From: LVI-A0039 sp033105485
GTDB taxonomy: Bacteria > Bacillota_I > Bacilli_A > UBA3375
NCBI GenBank assembly: GCA_033105485.1
Contig: CP136956.1
Span: 124,001-188,000, forward strand
Direction: 5' to 3'
DNA: 64,000 nt
In this document: one piece after another, positions 18,157 through 25,885 of the stretch
How positions within the stretch are numbered: the first letter of the stretch is position 1
Layout of the letters: each line of letters starts with the position of its first letter
The notes under the pieces: generated by a model
Told to the model about the DNA's origin: nothing
What the model saw: the letters and a program-made list of their open reading frames with translations, nothing else
Databases searched by the model: none
Program-made: the position numbers and the translations under genes

Positions 18157-18173
18157 TAATGTATTATACATTA
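18157..18173. promoter_or_regulatory. 17-base palindrome over the -10 of the 279-residue gene
   Basis: TAATGTAT-T-ATACATTA is a perfect 8-bp inverted repeat around one central base. The minus-strand -10 TATAAT (18163-18168) lies inside it, as expected of a repressor site. Confidence 0.5.
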
Positions 18174-18200
18174 GATAAATAATATAAACTAAAATTTGCA

Positions 18201-18229
18201 TAAAAAAATATGTAACAAAAGTTACATAT
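18201..18229 (-). terminator. Terminator of the formate/nitrite channel gene
   Basis: Minus strand ATATGTAAC-TTTT-GTTACATAT followed by TTTTTTATG; perfect 9-bp stem. Confidence 0.85.
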
Positions 18230-18237
18230 CTTAATTA

Positions 18238-19065
18238 TTATTTTTCTCTGTTTAAGTAAACGTATGAAGCACCGATTAAGATACCTCCACCAATCCAGTT
18301 ACCGATAATAGCGACAACTAAACTAGGAATAACAGTTGCTAAGCTCATGTGTGCTGTACCAGTTACTGCAACTAATATGAAGAACACAGTATTTGCAACC
18401 GAGTGTTCAAAACCTAAACGCATGAATACGAAAATCGCACCAAAAATAGAAATGATTTTTCCGAAATCAGATTTAGCAAGCCCCATGTAAATTGGTAACA
18501 TTCCTAAGTTAATAAAGAAGTTACACCAAATAGCACGGATTAATAGATCTAAATATCCACTAGGTCCTGCTTGTACATATGATAATTTTGTTTCAGCTGT
18601 ATGCGCCATTAAAGTTTGCATATCTGGAGTAATAATTGTACTTCCTGCAATTAAAATAGCAACAAATAATCCACCTAAAAGATTCCCAACATATGTATAT
18701 GTAAGAACTTTAGTAAATCCAGCCCATGACGTTTTGTTTTCTAGCTTTGCTAGAGTCATACCCATCATGTTAGATGTTAATAATTCACTCTTAGTATAGT
18801 AGATGAAGATTAAGGCAAATGCGAAAATCCAAGCACCGTAGAACATCCCTACATTTGCTAAGTTAGTTGTTTCATTTCCAACACCTTCAAATAATGCTTC
18901 GACTGAATAGAAAGTCATGTACATGAATGTTAATAACATCCCTGCCATCATTGCTCTCATAACAAACTTTGTAAAACTTTTATTTGCTAAATTTTCTTTA
19001 ACTTCCGCTCCGTGTGAAACGTAGTCAACAAAATCTTGATCTAAATTCGTTTTGATTTGTTCCAT
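18238..19065 (-). CDS. Formate/nitrite transporter family channel
   Basis: 275 residues with six hydrophobic segments (about 35-58, 70-90, 112-135, 160-180, 190-215, 235-262). Family signatures are present: ANKSFTKFVMRAMMAGMLL before helix 1 and GFEHSVANTVFF, the conserved GxEHxxANM-like motif holding the pore His. FNT proteins form pentameric channels for formate, nitrite, lactate or hydrosulfide; the substrate cannot be read from the sequence. In a fermenting organism formate is likely. It lies just after the rpmG terminator and has its own terminator. Confidence 0.88.
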   Translation of the reverse strand: MEQIKTNLDQDFVDYVSHGAEVKENLANKSFTKFVMRAMMAGMLLTFMYMTFYSVEALFEGVGNETTNLANVGMFYGAWIFAFALIFIYYTKSELLTSNMMGMTLAKLENKTSWAGFTKVLTYTYVGNLLGGLFVAILIAGSTIITPDMQTLMAHTAETKLSYVQAGPSGYLDLLIRAIWCNFFINLGMLPIYMGLAKSDFGKIISIFGAIFVFMRLGFEHSVANTVFFILVAVTGTAHMSLATVIPSLVVAIIGNWIGGGILIGASYVYLNREK

Positions 19066-19083
19066 AATTTCCCCTTATTTACA

Positions 19084-19117
19084 CAAAAAAAAGAAACCTA
19101 ATGTTTCTCTTTTTGAA
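19084..19117 (-). terminator. Terminator of rpmG
   Basis: Minus strand AGAAAC-ATTAG-GTTTCT hairpin (with extra A-T pairs) followed by eight T. The channel gene begins about 20 bases later and must use read-through or a promoter hidden here. Confidence 0.75.
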
Positions 19118-19122
19118 AATTC

Positions 19123-19275
19123 TTATTTCTTTTTCTCTCTGTGAGTTGTAGACTTGTTACACTTTGGACAGAATTTTTTTAAATCCATACGATCTGGATG
19201 GTTTCTTTTGTTTTTCTTAGTAATGTAGTTTTCCATTTTACATTCTGTACATACCATAATGATATTTTCTTGCAT
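19123..19275 (-). CDS. rpmG: 50S ribosomal protein L33
   Basis: A 50-residue basic protein reading MQENIIMVCTEC at the start, NYITKKNKRNHPDRMDLKKF in the middle and FCPKCNKSTTHREKKK at the end. This is L33. It has two CxxC pairs (CTEC, CPKC), so it is the zinc-binding (C+) form rather than the zinc-free paralogue. SD AGGAGG is 7 bases before the ATG. secE/nusG, the frequent neighbours, are absent. A consensus promoter precedes it. Confidence 0.96.
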   Translation of the reverse strand: MQENIIMVCTECKMENYITKKNKRNHPDRMDLKKFCPKCNKSTTHREKKK

Positions 19276-19313
19276 AGTGGTTCCTCCTAAAGTTTTTTTA
19301 TTTAACCGTAAAT

Positions 19314-19342
19314 ATTATACCAAAACTTTACATCTTGTGCAA
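19314..19342 (-). promoter_or_regulatory. Promoter of rpmG
   Basis: TTGCAC (19337-19342), 17-base spacer, TGG-TATAAT (19314-19319) on the minus strand. Confidence 0.75.
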
Positions 19343-19372
19343 CTTTTTTCAATTTTTGTTACAGACTTTAAA

Positions 19373-19915
19373 TCATTCATACACTACAAGTTCGATATTA
19401 CTACCAATCGGTGTATATTCATTCGATATAGATTGACTTTTTATCATACCACTTTTTAAACCGGCTTCTTTGTCTTCGTCTGATAACCCAACTTTTGAAA
19501 CTGTATAACTAAGACCTGCACTTGCCTTATTAAATTCATTTATCATTAATGCAAATTCTCCTTCTGATCCTCCAGTCATATCAGAAACGAAGGGCATACC
19601 AAGCGATATCGTGACATGCATTGTATCCTCTTCAGGGTAAAAAACTGTACCACTAATTAATGATTGATCTATTACATAATTGGAATCACTATTACTATAC
19701 TCTTCTTCACTATCAATAGTTAAGTTATTGTCAGTTGCAAACTCTTCAGCTTGATCGAGTGGATAACCCACTAAATTAGGAACAAACTCTCCTGGGCCTT
19801 TGGAAACCTCAATGGTTATTGTATCTCCAAATCCAACCATTTCACCTGGTTCAACACTTTGACTTACAATATAACCTTGAGGATTTTCACTTGTTACTTC
19901 TTGTTCATCAACCAT
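19373..19915 (-). CDS. PASTA-domain protein or displaced C-terminal part of the ABC permease
   Basis: 180 residues from the first ATG. Two to three PASTA-like repeats: one ending VSQSVEPGEMVGFGDTITIEVS, then VPNLVGYPLDQAEEFATDNN with IDQSLISGTVFYPEEDTMHV, and a divergent third at the C terminus (KSQSISNEYTPIGSNIELVV). PASTA domains bind peptidoglycan fragments. There is no signal peptide, and the ATG has no convincing SD. The frame stays open upstream through YDWVGDSG to a TAG inside the end of the permease gene. One base fewer around the ATATAT at 19938-19945 would join it to the permease just after its last membrane helix, placing PASTA outside the cell. It is probably a displaced domain, not a free protein. 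Confidence 0.5.
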   Translation of the reverse strand: MVDEQEVTSENPQGYIVSQSVEPGEMVGFGDTITIEVSKGPGEFVPNLVGYPLDQAEEFATDNNLTIDSEEEYSNSDSNYVIDQSLISGTVFYPEEDTMHVTISLGMPFVSDMTGGSEGEFALMINEFNKASAGLSYTVSKVGLSDEDKEAGLKSGMIKSQSISNEYTPIGSNIELVVYE

Positions 19916-19937
19916 AACACCCGAATCACCAACCCAG

Positions 19938-20861
19938 TCATATATTAACTAACAAAATAATTGCCGCAATAAACAAAAACGGCACTAAAATGTTAATTAT
20001 AAATAAACTCATACTAACGTTATTATTTTTACAAATATATTTAAAATTAAGAAGTTCTTTTCTCATTAGTATAAAGACAAAAATAAATGATGTAACAACA
20101 ACAAGACATTGTATGAAAAACTTGTAATTAAACGAACTATAATCTTCACTTATTACATAGCTATAATCATTTTCCTCAAGTAATTTTAGAAGTTCTTTGT
20201 CATAATCAAGCACAACAGTTATTTGATCCTCTACCGTATCATCAGAATACATAATTATTTCATCGCTAAACGTCTGATGCATTGAAGAATATATACCTGA
20301 AATTTGATAACCCTGATAGTTGAACATAAGTAAATCTTGATAATCATTTATCTCTTCATTTCCAGTAATAATCTCTGTTGCAAATTCCTCACTAATTAAA
20401 ATTTGACTATCAATTGGATATTGTCCAATTACAACGTGATCCAAATCTAATGTATTTAGCGGAATGTTTATTTTATATTCATTGAAAAGCTCACTATCAT
20501 ACATATATCCAACATTTTGCTTGATTGCTGTAGTTCCATTGTTTAGTTTGTTTTGAATATATGATTTCATCGAACTTGAGTTATCGTTAATAAACCCTAT
20601 GTTATTTAAATCTAGTCCTCGGACATTCGATGTAACATCTTCAGCTTGATACATATTATAGTCGGCAATTTCCCTAGTAGCATGTTCTTTTTCAAAATCG
20701 GAGTAATAAGTTAATAATAAATTGTCTGGTAAATGATAGTCAACATAGTCAATAAAATTTTGTGTAATTAAATAACTAATTACAATGTTAATAAAACCCA
20801 TTAGTAAAATAACAATTATCAAGCGCTTGATATTTTCAACTATAAATACTAGTGCTCGCAA
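19938..20861 (-). CDS. FtsX/MacB-like ABC permease (second transporter)
   Basis: 307 residues. One membrane helix near the N terminus (about 15-35), a large Asp/Tyr/Asn-rich extracytoplasmic region, then two helices near 248-266 and 282-305. This is the MacB/FtsX plan but with three helices rather than four before the stop TGA. The start is TTG at 20861, with SD AGAGGGG 6 bases upstream and no ATG near. Its partner ATPase (20849-21402) overlaps it by 13 bases. The frame after the stop continues into PASTA repeats in another phase. Probably part of an export or immunity transporter for the small secreted protein at 24068-24484. Confidence 0.55.
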   Translation of the reverse strand: MRALVFIVENIKRLIIVILLMGFINIVISYLITQNFIDYVDYHLPDNLLLTYYSDFEKEHATREIADYNMYQAEDVTSNVRGLDLNNIGFINDNSSSMKSYIQNKLNNGTTAIKQNVGYMYDSELFNEYKINIPLNTLDLDHVVIGQYPIDSQILISEEFATEIITGNEEINDYQDLLMFNYQGYQISGIYSSMHQTFSDEIIMYSDDTVEDQITVVLDYDKELLKLLEENDYSYVISEDYSSFNYKFFIQCLVVVTSFIFVFILMRKELLNFKYICKNNNVSMSLFIINILVPFLFIAAIILLVNI

Positions 20862-21402
20862 CTAAATCCCCTCTTTTCTATATAAACTGGTTTAAAATCA
20901 AACAGATTTAAATGATCAATAATTAGAACATTATTTTTACTCATTATTAATGCTTTAATATATTCAACTCTGTCCTTATCTAAATTATTAAACGGTTCAT
21001 CAATTAAATATAGTTCATAGTTAGTACTCAAACTAATTAGTAAATATACTAGTTGCTTTTGTCCACCCGAAAGTGTTTTTATTTTTTATTTTTATCAATA
21101 CCAAAAGATTCTAACTCTTTTAAAATTATATCTTTAAATTGTTTGTTAAAGAATTCAACATTGCTTTTTACGCTAACATTATTTAATAATAATGGTTCTT
21201 GTGATAAGTACAAGAAGTTCTTTGATATACGGACATCACCTGCTTGTGACTTAATATTATTAGTTATAATATTTAGGAAAGAAGTTTTTCCAACTCCGTT
21301 GTTCCCTACTAACTGATATTGCCCACTTGATAATTCAAGCGATGCATTCTCAAATAAGATCTTATCCTCTATTTCGTATAGTAAATTACTTATAGATAAC
21401 AT
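20849..21402 (-). pseudogene. ABC transporter ATPase split by a one-base deletion
   Basis: Two frames make one ATPase. The upstream part (21402 down to 21079) has Walker A GNNGVGKTSF and Q-loop YLSQEP and stops after GIDKNKK. The next frame resumes KTLSGGQKQLVYLL (ABC signature), LYLIDEPFNNLD (Walker B) and IIDHLN (H-loop), ending at 20849. Adding one A to the A6 tract near 21083 gives a continuous reading through the signature. Without repair the first product lacks signature and Walker B and cannot hydrolyse ATP. Lesion, sequencing error or slippage are all possible; the reading itself is clear. Confidence 0.75.
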
Positions 21403-21416
21403 GTTTCTCCTCTAAC

Positions 21417-22199
21417 TTACACTTGATAATTTTCTTTAACTTCCGCCTGCAATGCTTCTAACGAATTTTTGACCACATCATAATCAATATATTGCAGGTT
21501 TAAATCTTCCTCTGTCGGAAAGTTGTTTAAAAACTCATCTACTTTAAAGTACCCGTTATCACCATACCATGTTTGAATTTTCTCTAACTCTTCCTTATAC
21601 TCTGTATAAGTTCCATTTTCCATTTCATAATCAGTTAGCACATATTGGTTTGTTGCTGGATCTAATACTTTTTCAGGTTGAAAGTAGACATGACTATCTA
21701 ATGTCGATATATCACAGTTTATTTGGTCCCACCACCCTTTAGTATCAACCGTCTTTAAAGTTACAGGCATAGTATCTAAATGGCAAGCTAAATAAAGATC
21801 ATCACTCATCTCCGAAAGCCCCACATATTCAGTTCCATTATTCATTGATGTATTTTCAAAATACCCAACTATTAATGCCGGGTCATCATAACCAGATAAA
21901 TCCAATTGACTATAATCATCACCACCAACCGTTTGTGAGCAAAAATAGTCAAAAATTGTAGTTTCAGGACTTATTGTATAAGAAGCGCTACCTGTTTCGA
22001 TTAGCTCTGGAATATACTCATTGCAACTTTCACCAGTTGCTTCATCGACTGTTAATGACTCCATTGTGGCATTATCTAGATCCAACATATCTTTATTGTT
22101 TTCGTCAACCATATTATCAACTTCACTGCCTGTTGATTGCTCGCTTGATACTGATCCTCCAGAACTAATCACTTCTTGTTCACTACTGGGCATAAACAT
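21417..22199 (-). CDS. Hypothetical acidic protein within the bacteriocin-like locus
   Basis: 260 residues, very acidic, rich in Ser, Thr, Asn and Tyr, with a Ser/Gly/Glu-rich N-terminal linker (about 3-40), four Cys and no membrane segment or signal peptide. The composition looks extracellular. No family recognised. The start at 22199 overlaps the end of the preceding frame by 17 bases, and no good SD is visible. If the A5 run at 22199-22203 were A4, the frame would join directly to the membrane helix of the upstream permease (KLYK-MFMPSSEQE). It may therefore be a displaced C-terminal domain, parallel to the PASTA frame. Function unknown. Confidence 0.45.
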   Translation of the reverse strand: MFMPSSEQEVISSGGSVSSEQSTGSEVDNMVDENNKDMLDLDNATMESLTVDEATGESCNEYIPELIETGSASYTISPETTIFDYFCSQTVGGDDYSQLDLSGYDDPALIVGYFENTSMNNGTEYVGLSEMSDDLYLACHLDTMPVTLKTVDTKGWWDQINCDISTLDSHVYFQPEKVLDPATNQYVLTDYEMENGTYTEYKEELEKIQTWYGDNGYFKVDEFLNNFPTEEDLNLQYIDYDVVKNSLEALQAEVKENYQV

Positions 22200-23966
22200 T
22201 TTTATACAACTTCAATAATAACCATAAAATAGTAATAAATAACCCTAATAAAGCAATTGTCAATCCAATATTTCGTCTTATTACTTTATTTAAATATTTA
22301 AAATTAACAGATTGATTGTATAGATAATTATTTTCAACTTCAATAAATTGATCATATTCTAAAATATCCGCTGTTAATTTCTCAACGTCCTCAGGTGTTT
22401 TAGTCTCAATATATAAACTATCATAAGCTGGAGTTGGGACATCTTCCGGCGTAACAATGTTAGTATCCAACTGTGCAACTTCTATTTTTCATGTATTCTT
22501 CCATAAATTTCATCAACTGTTTGATATTGTGTGTAAGTACTTTGCACAAACCTATTTTCAATATCAAATCCAGGAACTATTGTAGAATTAACTATAGAGT
22601 TATCAATTGATTCAATTGGTTTAAAGACACCACTAATCACAAAATCTATTGTAAACTTTTTATTTGGATTATCACGCTCAAAAACGGGAACCGTAACTGT
22701 TTGTCCAACTAACTGGTTGTAATTGTCATATTCTACATTTTCAATTATGTAGTCTGCAGCATATGTGTCCACTATTACTTCATTACTATTATCTTTTGGA
22801 AATGTTCCCGTAACGAATGACTCAATAAACCCAGACCCTGTAATATAGGATTGGCTAGGCAAATTTTCGGCAACTTGTTTTGGGTATAAAGCACTACTAA
22901 AATTGTATTCAACCTCTTCAGTCGCAGGAATATCTAATATATATTTATTTTTATAGTCAACACCATTCATTCCATAACCATCACTTTTTACAGGAATCAC
23001 TGATTCAACATAACTTAACGATTCAAGTCTTGCAATGTCATCATCACTAAAGTAAGTCGGTATCTTTTCTAACCATTTCTCAGTACCAAAAGTCAAAAAA
23101 GAATCATTTTCAATTGGCGCTTTGATTAATGTAGCAGTATCTCCAAAAATAAAGTTTGAACGATCAATCGTTGCAATACGGTAAACATGTAGTGTATTTG
23201 CAATTGCTAACATTAATATAATTACAACAACTACATTTACAATATATAGCGGTATGCGAATTTTCTTATTCGCGTTACGTAATCCTTTTAAAGCATCTCC
23301 ACTTAATTGTTTAGGTGGATTAGTATTAATTGTCTCATGATAATTTTCTACTTTTGTATAAGTTATCTTTTTATTTTCAATTTTGTATTGAGTATAGTCT
23401 TCAAGTAAATCGATATGACTTGTAATAATGAAATATTTATCATCTGTTTTTAAATAATTATTTAAATTTCCTATCGTTTGCTTATCTAAGTTATTAAAGG
23501 GTTCATCAAAAAGAACAACCTTAACATTTTTTAAAAGTCCACATAGGATTTTTAATTTTTGCTTCTCTCCACCACTTAACTTTGCAACCTTAGGATTTCG
23601 CTTTATTACCTCTCTAAACATAAGAACATCACAAAGTTCTTCATATAAATCACGGTCGTATTCACCAACTATTAATTCTATCGCTTGACTGATACTTTGA
23701 TTACTAAATAATATGTTTGATTGCGTAATATAAACTATATATGTATTACGATATTCACTTATATTCATCTCACTAATCAAAGTATCATCAAGTGTAATTT
23801 GTGGATTAAAATCAAGTTGCTCAAGATATAATAAATTTAAAATAGTTGTTTTCCCACTACCATTTTCACCAACTAAAGTAGTAATACCTTTGTCAAATTC
23901 AATTTCCGCTTTATTTAGAATAATTTGATTATCAAATATTATATCATCATATGTTATTTTTAACAT
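22183..23966 (-). pseudogene. ABC ATPase-permease fusion (MacB-like), frameshifted
   Basis: The first frame (23966-22482, 494 residues) has a full ATPase: Walker A GENGSGKT (33-40), Q-loop YITQSN, signature LSGGE (130-134), VVLFDEPFNNLD (150-161) and His184. One membrane helix (239-259) and a MacB-type extracytoplasmic domain follow, and the frame stops at GRIHEK. The continuation (VAQLDTNIVTPED..., a beta/alpha stretch and a helix LTIALLGLFITILWLLL) is in the -1 frame, ending at 22183. One extra A in the A5 tract at about 22492 restores reading as HEKIEVAQLDTN. The usual third and fourth permease helices are missing even after repair. Likely exporter or immunity pump for the small protein encoded just upstream. 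Confidence 0.72.
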
Positions 23967-24011
23967 TTCTCCCCTTTAAATAATCACTTGTAAATTGATA
24001 TTATTAAATTT

Positions 24012-24060
24012 AAAAAGTTTAAACCTCTCCTTATATTTAAAAGAGAAAATTTAAACTTTT
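24012..24060 (-). terminator. Hairpin between the small secreted protein gene and the ABC genes
   Basis: Minus strand AAAAGTTTAAA paired with TTTAAACTTTT (11 bp), with an inner CTC/GAG. The U tract after it is short (TTTTT broken by AAA). This probably gives partial termination, so that the structural gene is transcribed more than the transporter. Confidence 0.65.
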
Positions 24061-24067
24061 ATTTCTA

Positions 24068-24484
24068 TCATAATTGCTCATATTTTACATTTGCTAAAAA
24101 CTTATTAGAACTAGATACTGACGATATTCCTGTTGCTGCATATGTTACACCTTGCTCGCCTTGATAATTATATGTATAAATAGAATCACCATTATACGAT
24201 AAATTACCTGTATAGTACGATATTGTGGATCCCAACTCTTGTCCTCCACCTCCATACGTTACTTGAGCTGTTGAACTTCCTCCTGCAGAATTATCCTTCT
24301 GTGTTAAAGTTGACGTAATATATGAGCCAATTGTCGTGAATCGATTATATATTCCATGATTCGAATATATATAACAGTTTGATGAAGTCGAACACATATT
24401 GTAACTTCTACCTTCAGCAGCAGAAAAAGCTATCGATGGCATAATAGCCAATGCGAGTGTACATACTAATAGTATTTTTTTTAT
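24068..24484 (-). CDS. Secreted bacteriocin-like small protein with ATA at the start position
   Basis: The reading frame gives a classical signal peptide (KKILLVCTLALAIMPSIAFSA) and a mature part of about 115 residues rich in Ser, Thr, Tyr, Asn and Gly. Two Cys are six residues apart (MCSTSSNC). At the expected start, 5 bases after SD AGAGGGG, the codon is ATA (24482-24484). The first ATG is inside the signal sequence. Size, secretion signal and downstream MacB-like ABC genes recall lactococcin 972-type loci, but only a weak resemblance (YIYSN) links it to that family. Either ATA is used poorly as a start or a G-to-A change silenced the gene. Not recognised by name. Confidence 0.5.
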   Translation of the reverse strand: MKKILLVCTLALAIMPSIAFSAAEGRSYNMCSTSSNCYIYSNHGIYNRFTTIGSYITSTLTQKDNSAGGSSTAQVTYGGGGQELGSTISYYTGNLSYNGDSIYTYNYQGEQGVTYAATGISSVSSSNKFLANVKYEQL

Positions 24485-24556
24485 AATAACCCCTCTTTAT
24501 TATTTATTGATCTATCGATAGAAGTTTATTCATAACAGCACCATTACACAAATACT

Positions 24557-24598
24557 TTAACACATAAGATGTTAAGTTACAGGTAAAAATCATCTTAT
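24557..24598. repeat. Overlapping inverted repeats upstream of the bacteriocin-like gene
   Basis: TTAACA-7-TGTTAA (24557-24575) overlaps ATAAGATG-19-CATCTTAT (24564-24571 with 24591-24598). Both are perfect. Position 70-115 bases before the gene start suits a regulator site. Confidence 0.35.
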
Positions 24599-24921
24599 AT
24601 TCCATTTAAATACAAATTATAAATTAATTTCCAAACAAAACTTTCAATTTGGCATAATATGATTATTAAATTTACATTATAGGCACTGGATATAGCTGCT
24701 TTAATTAACCTAAATAACATATTTTGTTTTAATTTATAAAAACAATGTTGTATCTTTTAAGAATATTTTATATTAACTATAATTGACACATTTAACATAA
24801 TTGTATAAAAACTAAGTCTAAGGCATAGCATTAATTATTATCATCTGTAAATTTAAAAAATTATATCAACTAGTAAAACACCAGAAATTAATGTGTAAAT
24901 AAGGTATTAATTATTTCCTTA

Positions 24922-24952
24922 AATTAAAAAATACTAGGTAAGATACCTAGCA
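24922..24952 (-). terminator. Terminator of the rhomboid gene
   Basis: Minus strand CTAGGTA-TCT-TACCTAG followed by TATTTTTT. Confidence 0.85.
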
Positions 24953-24959
24953 TTAGATG

Positions 24960-25877
24960 TTATTTTCGATTGTAAATTAAAAACATAATTACACCAGCTA
25001 CTGCTCCACCTAAGTGTCCTGCAATTGAAATACCTGGAGCTAATAACGTAAATAAGATATTAATTCCAAAAGTAGATAATACATTTCTAATTTGTTGTTG
25101 ATTTGTTTCGTGTTTTAAAGTTAAACAAATGAAGAAAGCGAATAAACCATATAAGGCCCCACTCGCTCCTGCAGTTGGACTATTTGAGAATAGGACTACA
25201 AATGTACCTGATATGAATAAACTAACAAAATAAACTGTTAAATATTTAGTTTTACCAAGTACGCGTTCTAAAATTGGTCCTAAGCTCATTAAGAATGACA
25301 TGTTGAAGAAAATATGTAAAAGCGATAGTTGCGTAAATCCAGCAAATAAGATTGAGATCCATGTCCAAATACTAAGTAGACTTCCACCCCAAATAAACTG
25401 TAATGGAATATAGCCAAAAATCAGATTAAAGATAAAGACTGCAACGTTTATCATAACTAAGATATTAGTCACGTTTCGGTACTGAGCTTTATAAGTCTTT
25501 TGGTACTCTTTAAAGTATTCTTTCGACTCAGCTGTTTCATAGTACTCTACTTTATTTACATGATCCCCAAAAATCTTTTCATAATCAAATGAGTCAACTA
25601 GGTTTTTAAGCTCTTCACTGCTATGAGTCGCACTAACTCCACTAATTTGTAATTCAGATAAAGTATCCATCTTTAAAATAGCAATTAAGTTTGCAACTTC
25701 ATTAGTAAATAAATCATCATTAATATCACTTGCAATATCTAGTAAGTTATCACAAAACTGACTTTTACTAATACTACGCTTACCTTCTGCTGCAATTAAC
25801 CATAAATGAGGTGTAACCCCATTTTGGTAATAGACAATATTACTTCCATCCTTTTGATCTGCATATAGTTTATACAT
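24960..25877 (-). CDS. Rhomboid family intramembrane serine protease
   Basis: 305 residues. A soluble N-terminal domain (about 1-135) precedes six membrane helices. Rhomboid landmarks: LLHIFFNMSFLMSLGP (His/Asn of helix 2), catalytic Ser in TAGASGALYG (helix 4) and catalytic His in SIAGHLGGAVAG (helix 6). Length and the cytoplasmic N-terminal domain resemble YqgP/GluP of Bacillus, which cleaves membrane transport proteins such as MgtE and works with FtsH. The extra TPR tail of YqgP is missing here. Last gene downstream of parE-parC, ended by a clear terminator. Confidence 0.9.
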   Translation of the reverse strand: MYKLYADQKDGSNIVYYQNGVTPHLWLIAAEGKRSISKSQFCDNLLDIASDINDDLFTNEVANLIAILKMDTLSELQISGVSATHSSEELKNLVDSFDYEKIFGDHVNKVEYYETAESKEYFKEYQKTYKAQYRNVTNILVMINVAVFIFNLIFGYIPLQFIWGGSLLSIWTWISILFAGFTQLSLLHIFFNMSFLMSLGPILERVLGKTKYLTVYFVSLFISGTFVVLFSNSPTAGASGALYGLFAFFICLTLKHETNQQQIRNVLSTFGINILFTLLAPGISIAGHLGGAVAGVIMFLIYNRK

Positions 25878-25885
25878 TTATTCTC

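Larger units (their letters stand above)
24485..24959. other. 475-base AT-rich intergenic region
   Basis: No open frame with a ribosome site was found on either strand. It contains inverted repeats at 24557-24598, scattered TATAAT-like sequences, TTGACA at 24784-24789 (plus strand) without a well-spaced -10, and the rhomboid terminator at the right end. It probably carries the promoter and control sites of the bacteriocin-like gene. Remnants of a lost gene cannot be excluded. Confidence 0.5.

Noticed and set aside
21053..21316. Plus-strand frame of 87 codons inside the broken ATPase
   Set aside because: Antisense to Walker A and Q-loop coding sequence.
24770..24810. TTGACA/TATAAA as a promoter
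   Set aside because: Spacing is 15 bases, and it points on the plus strand toward no plus-strand gene.
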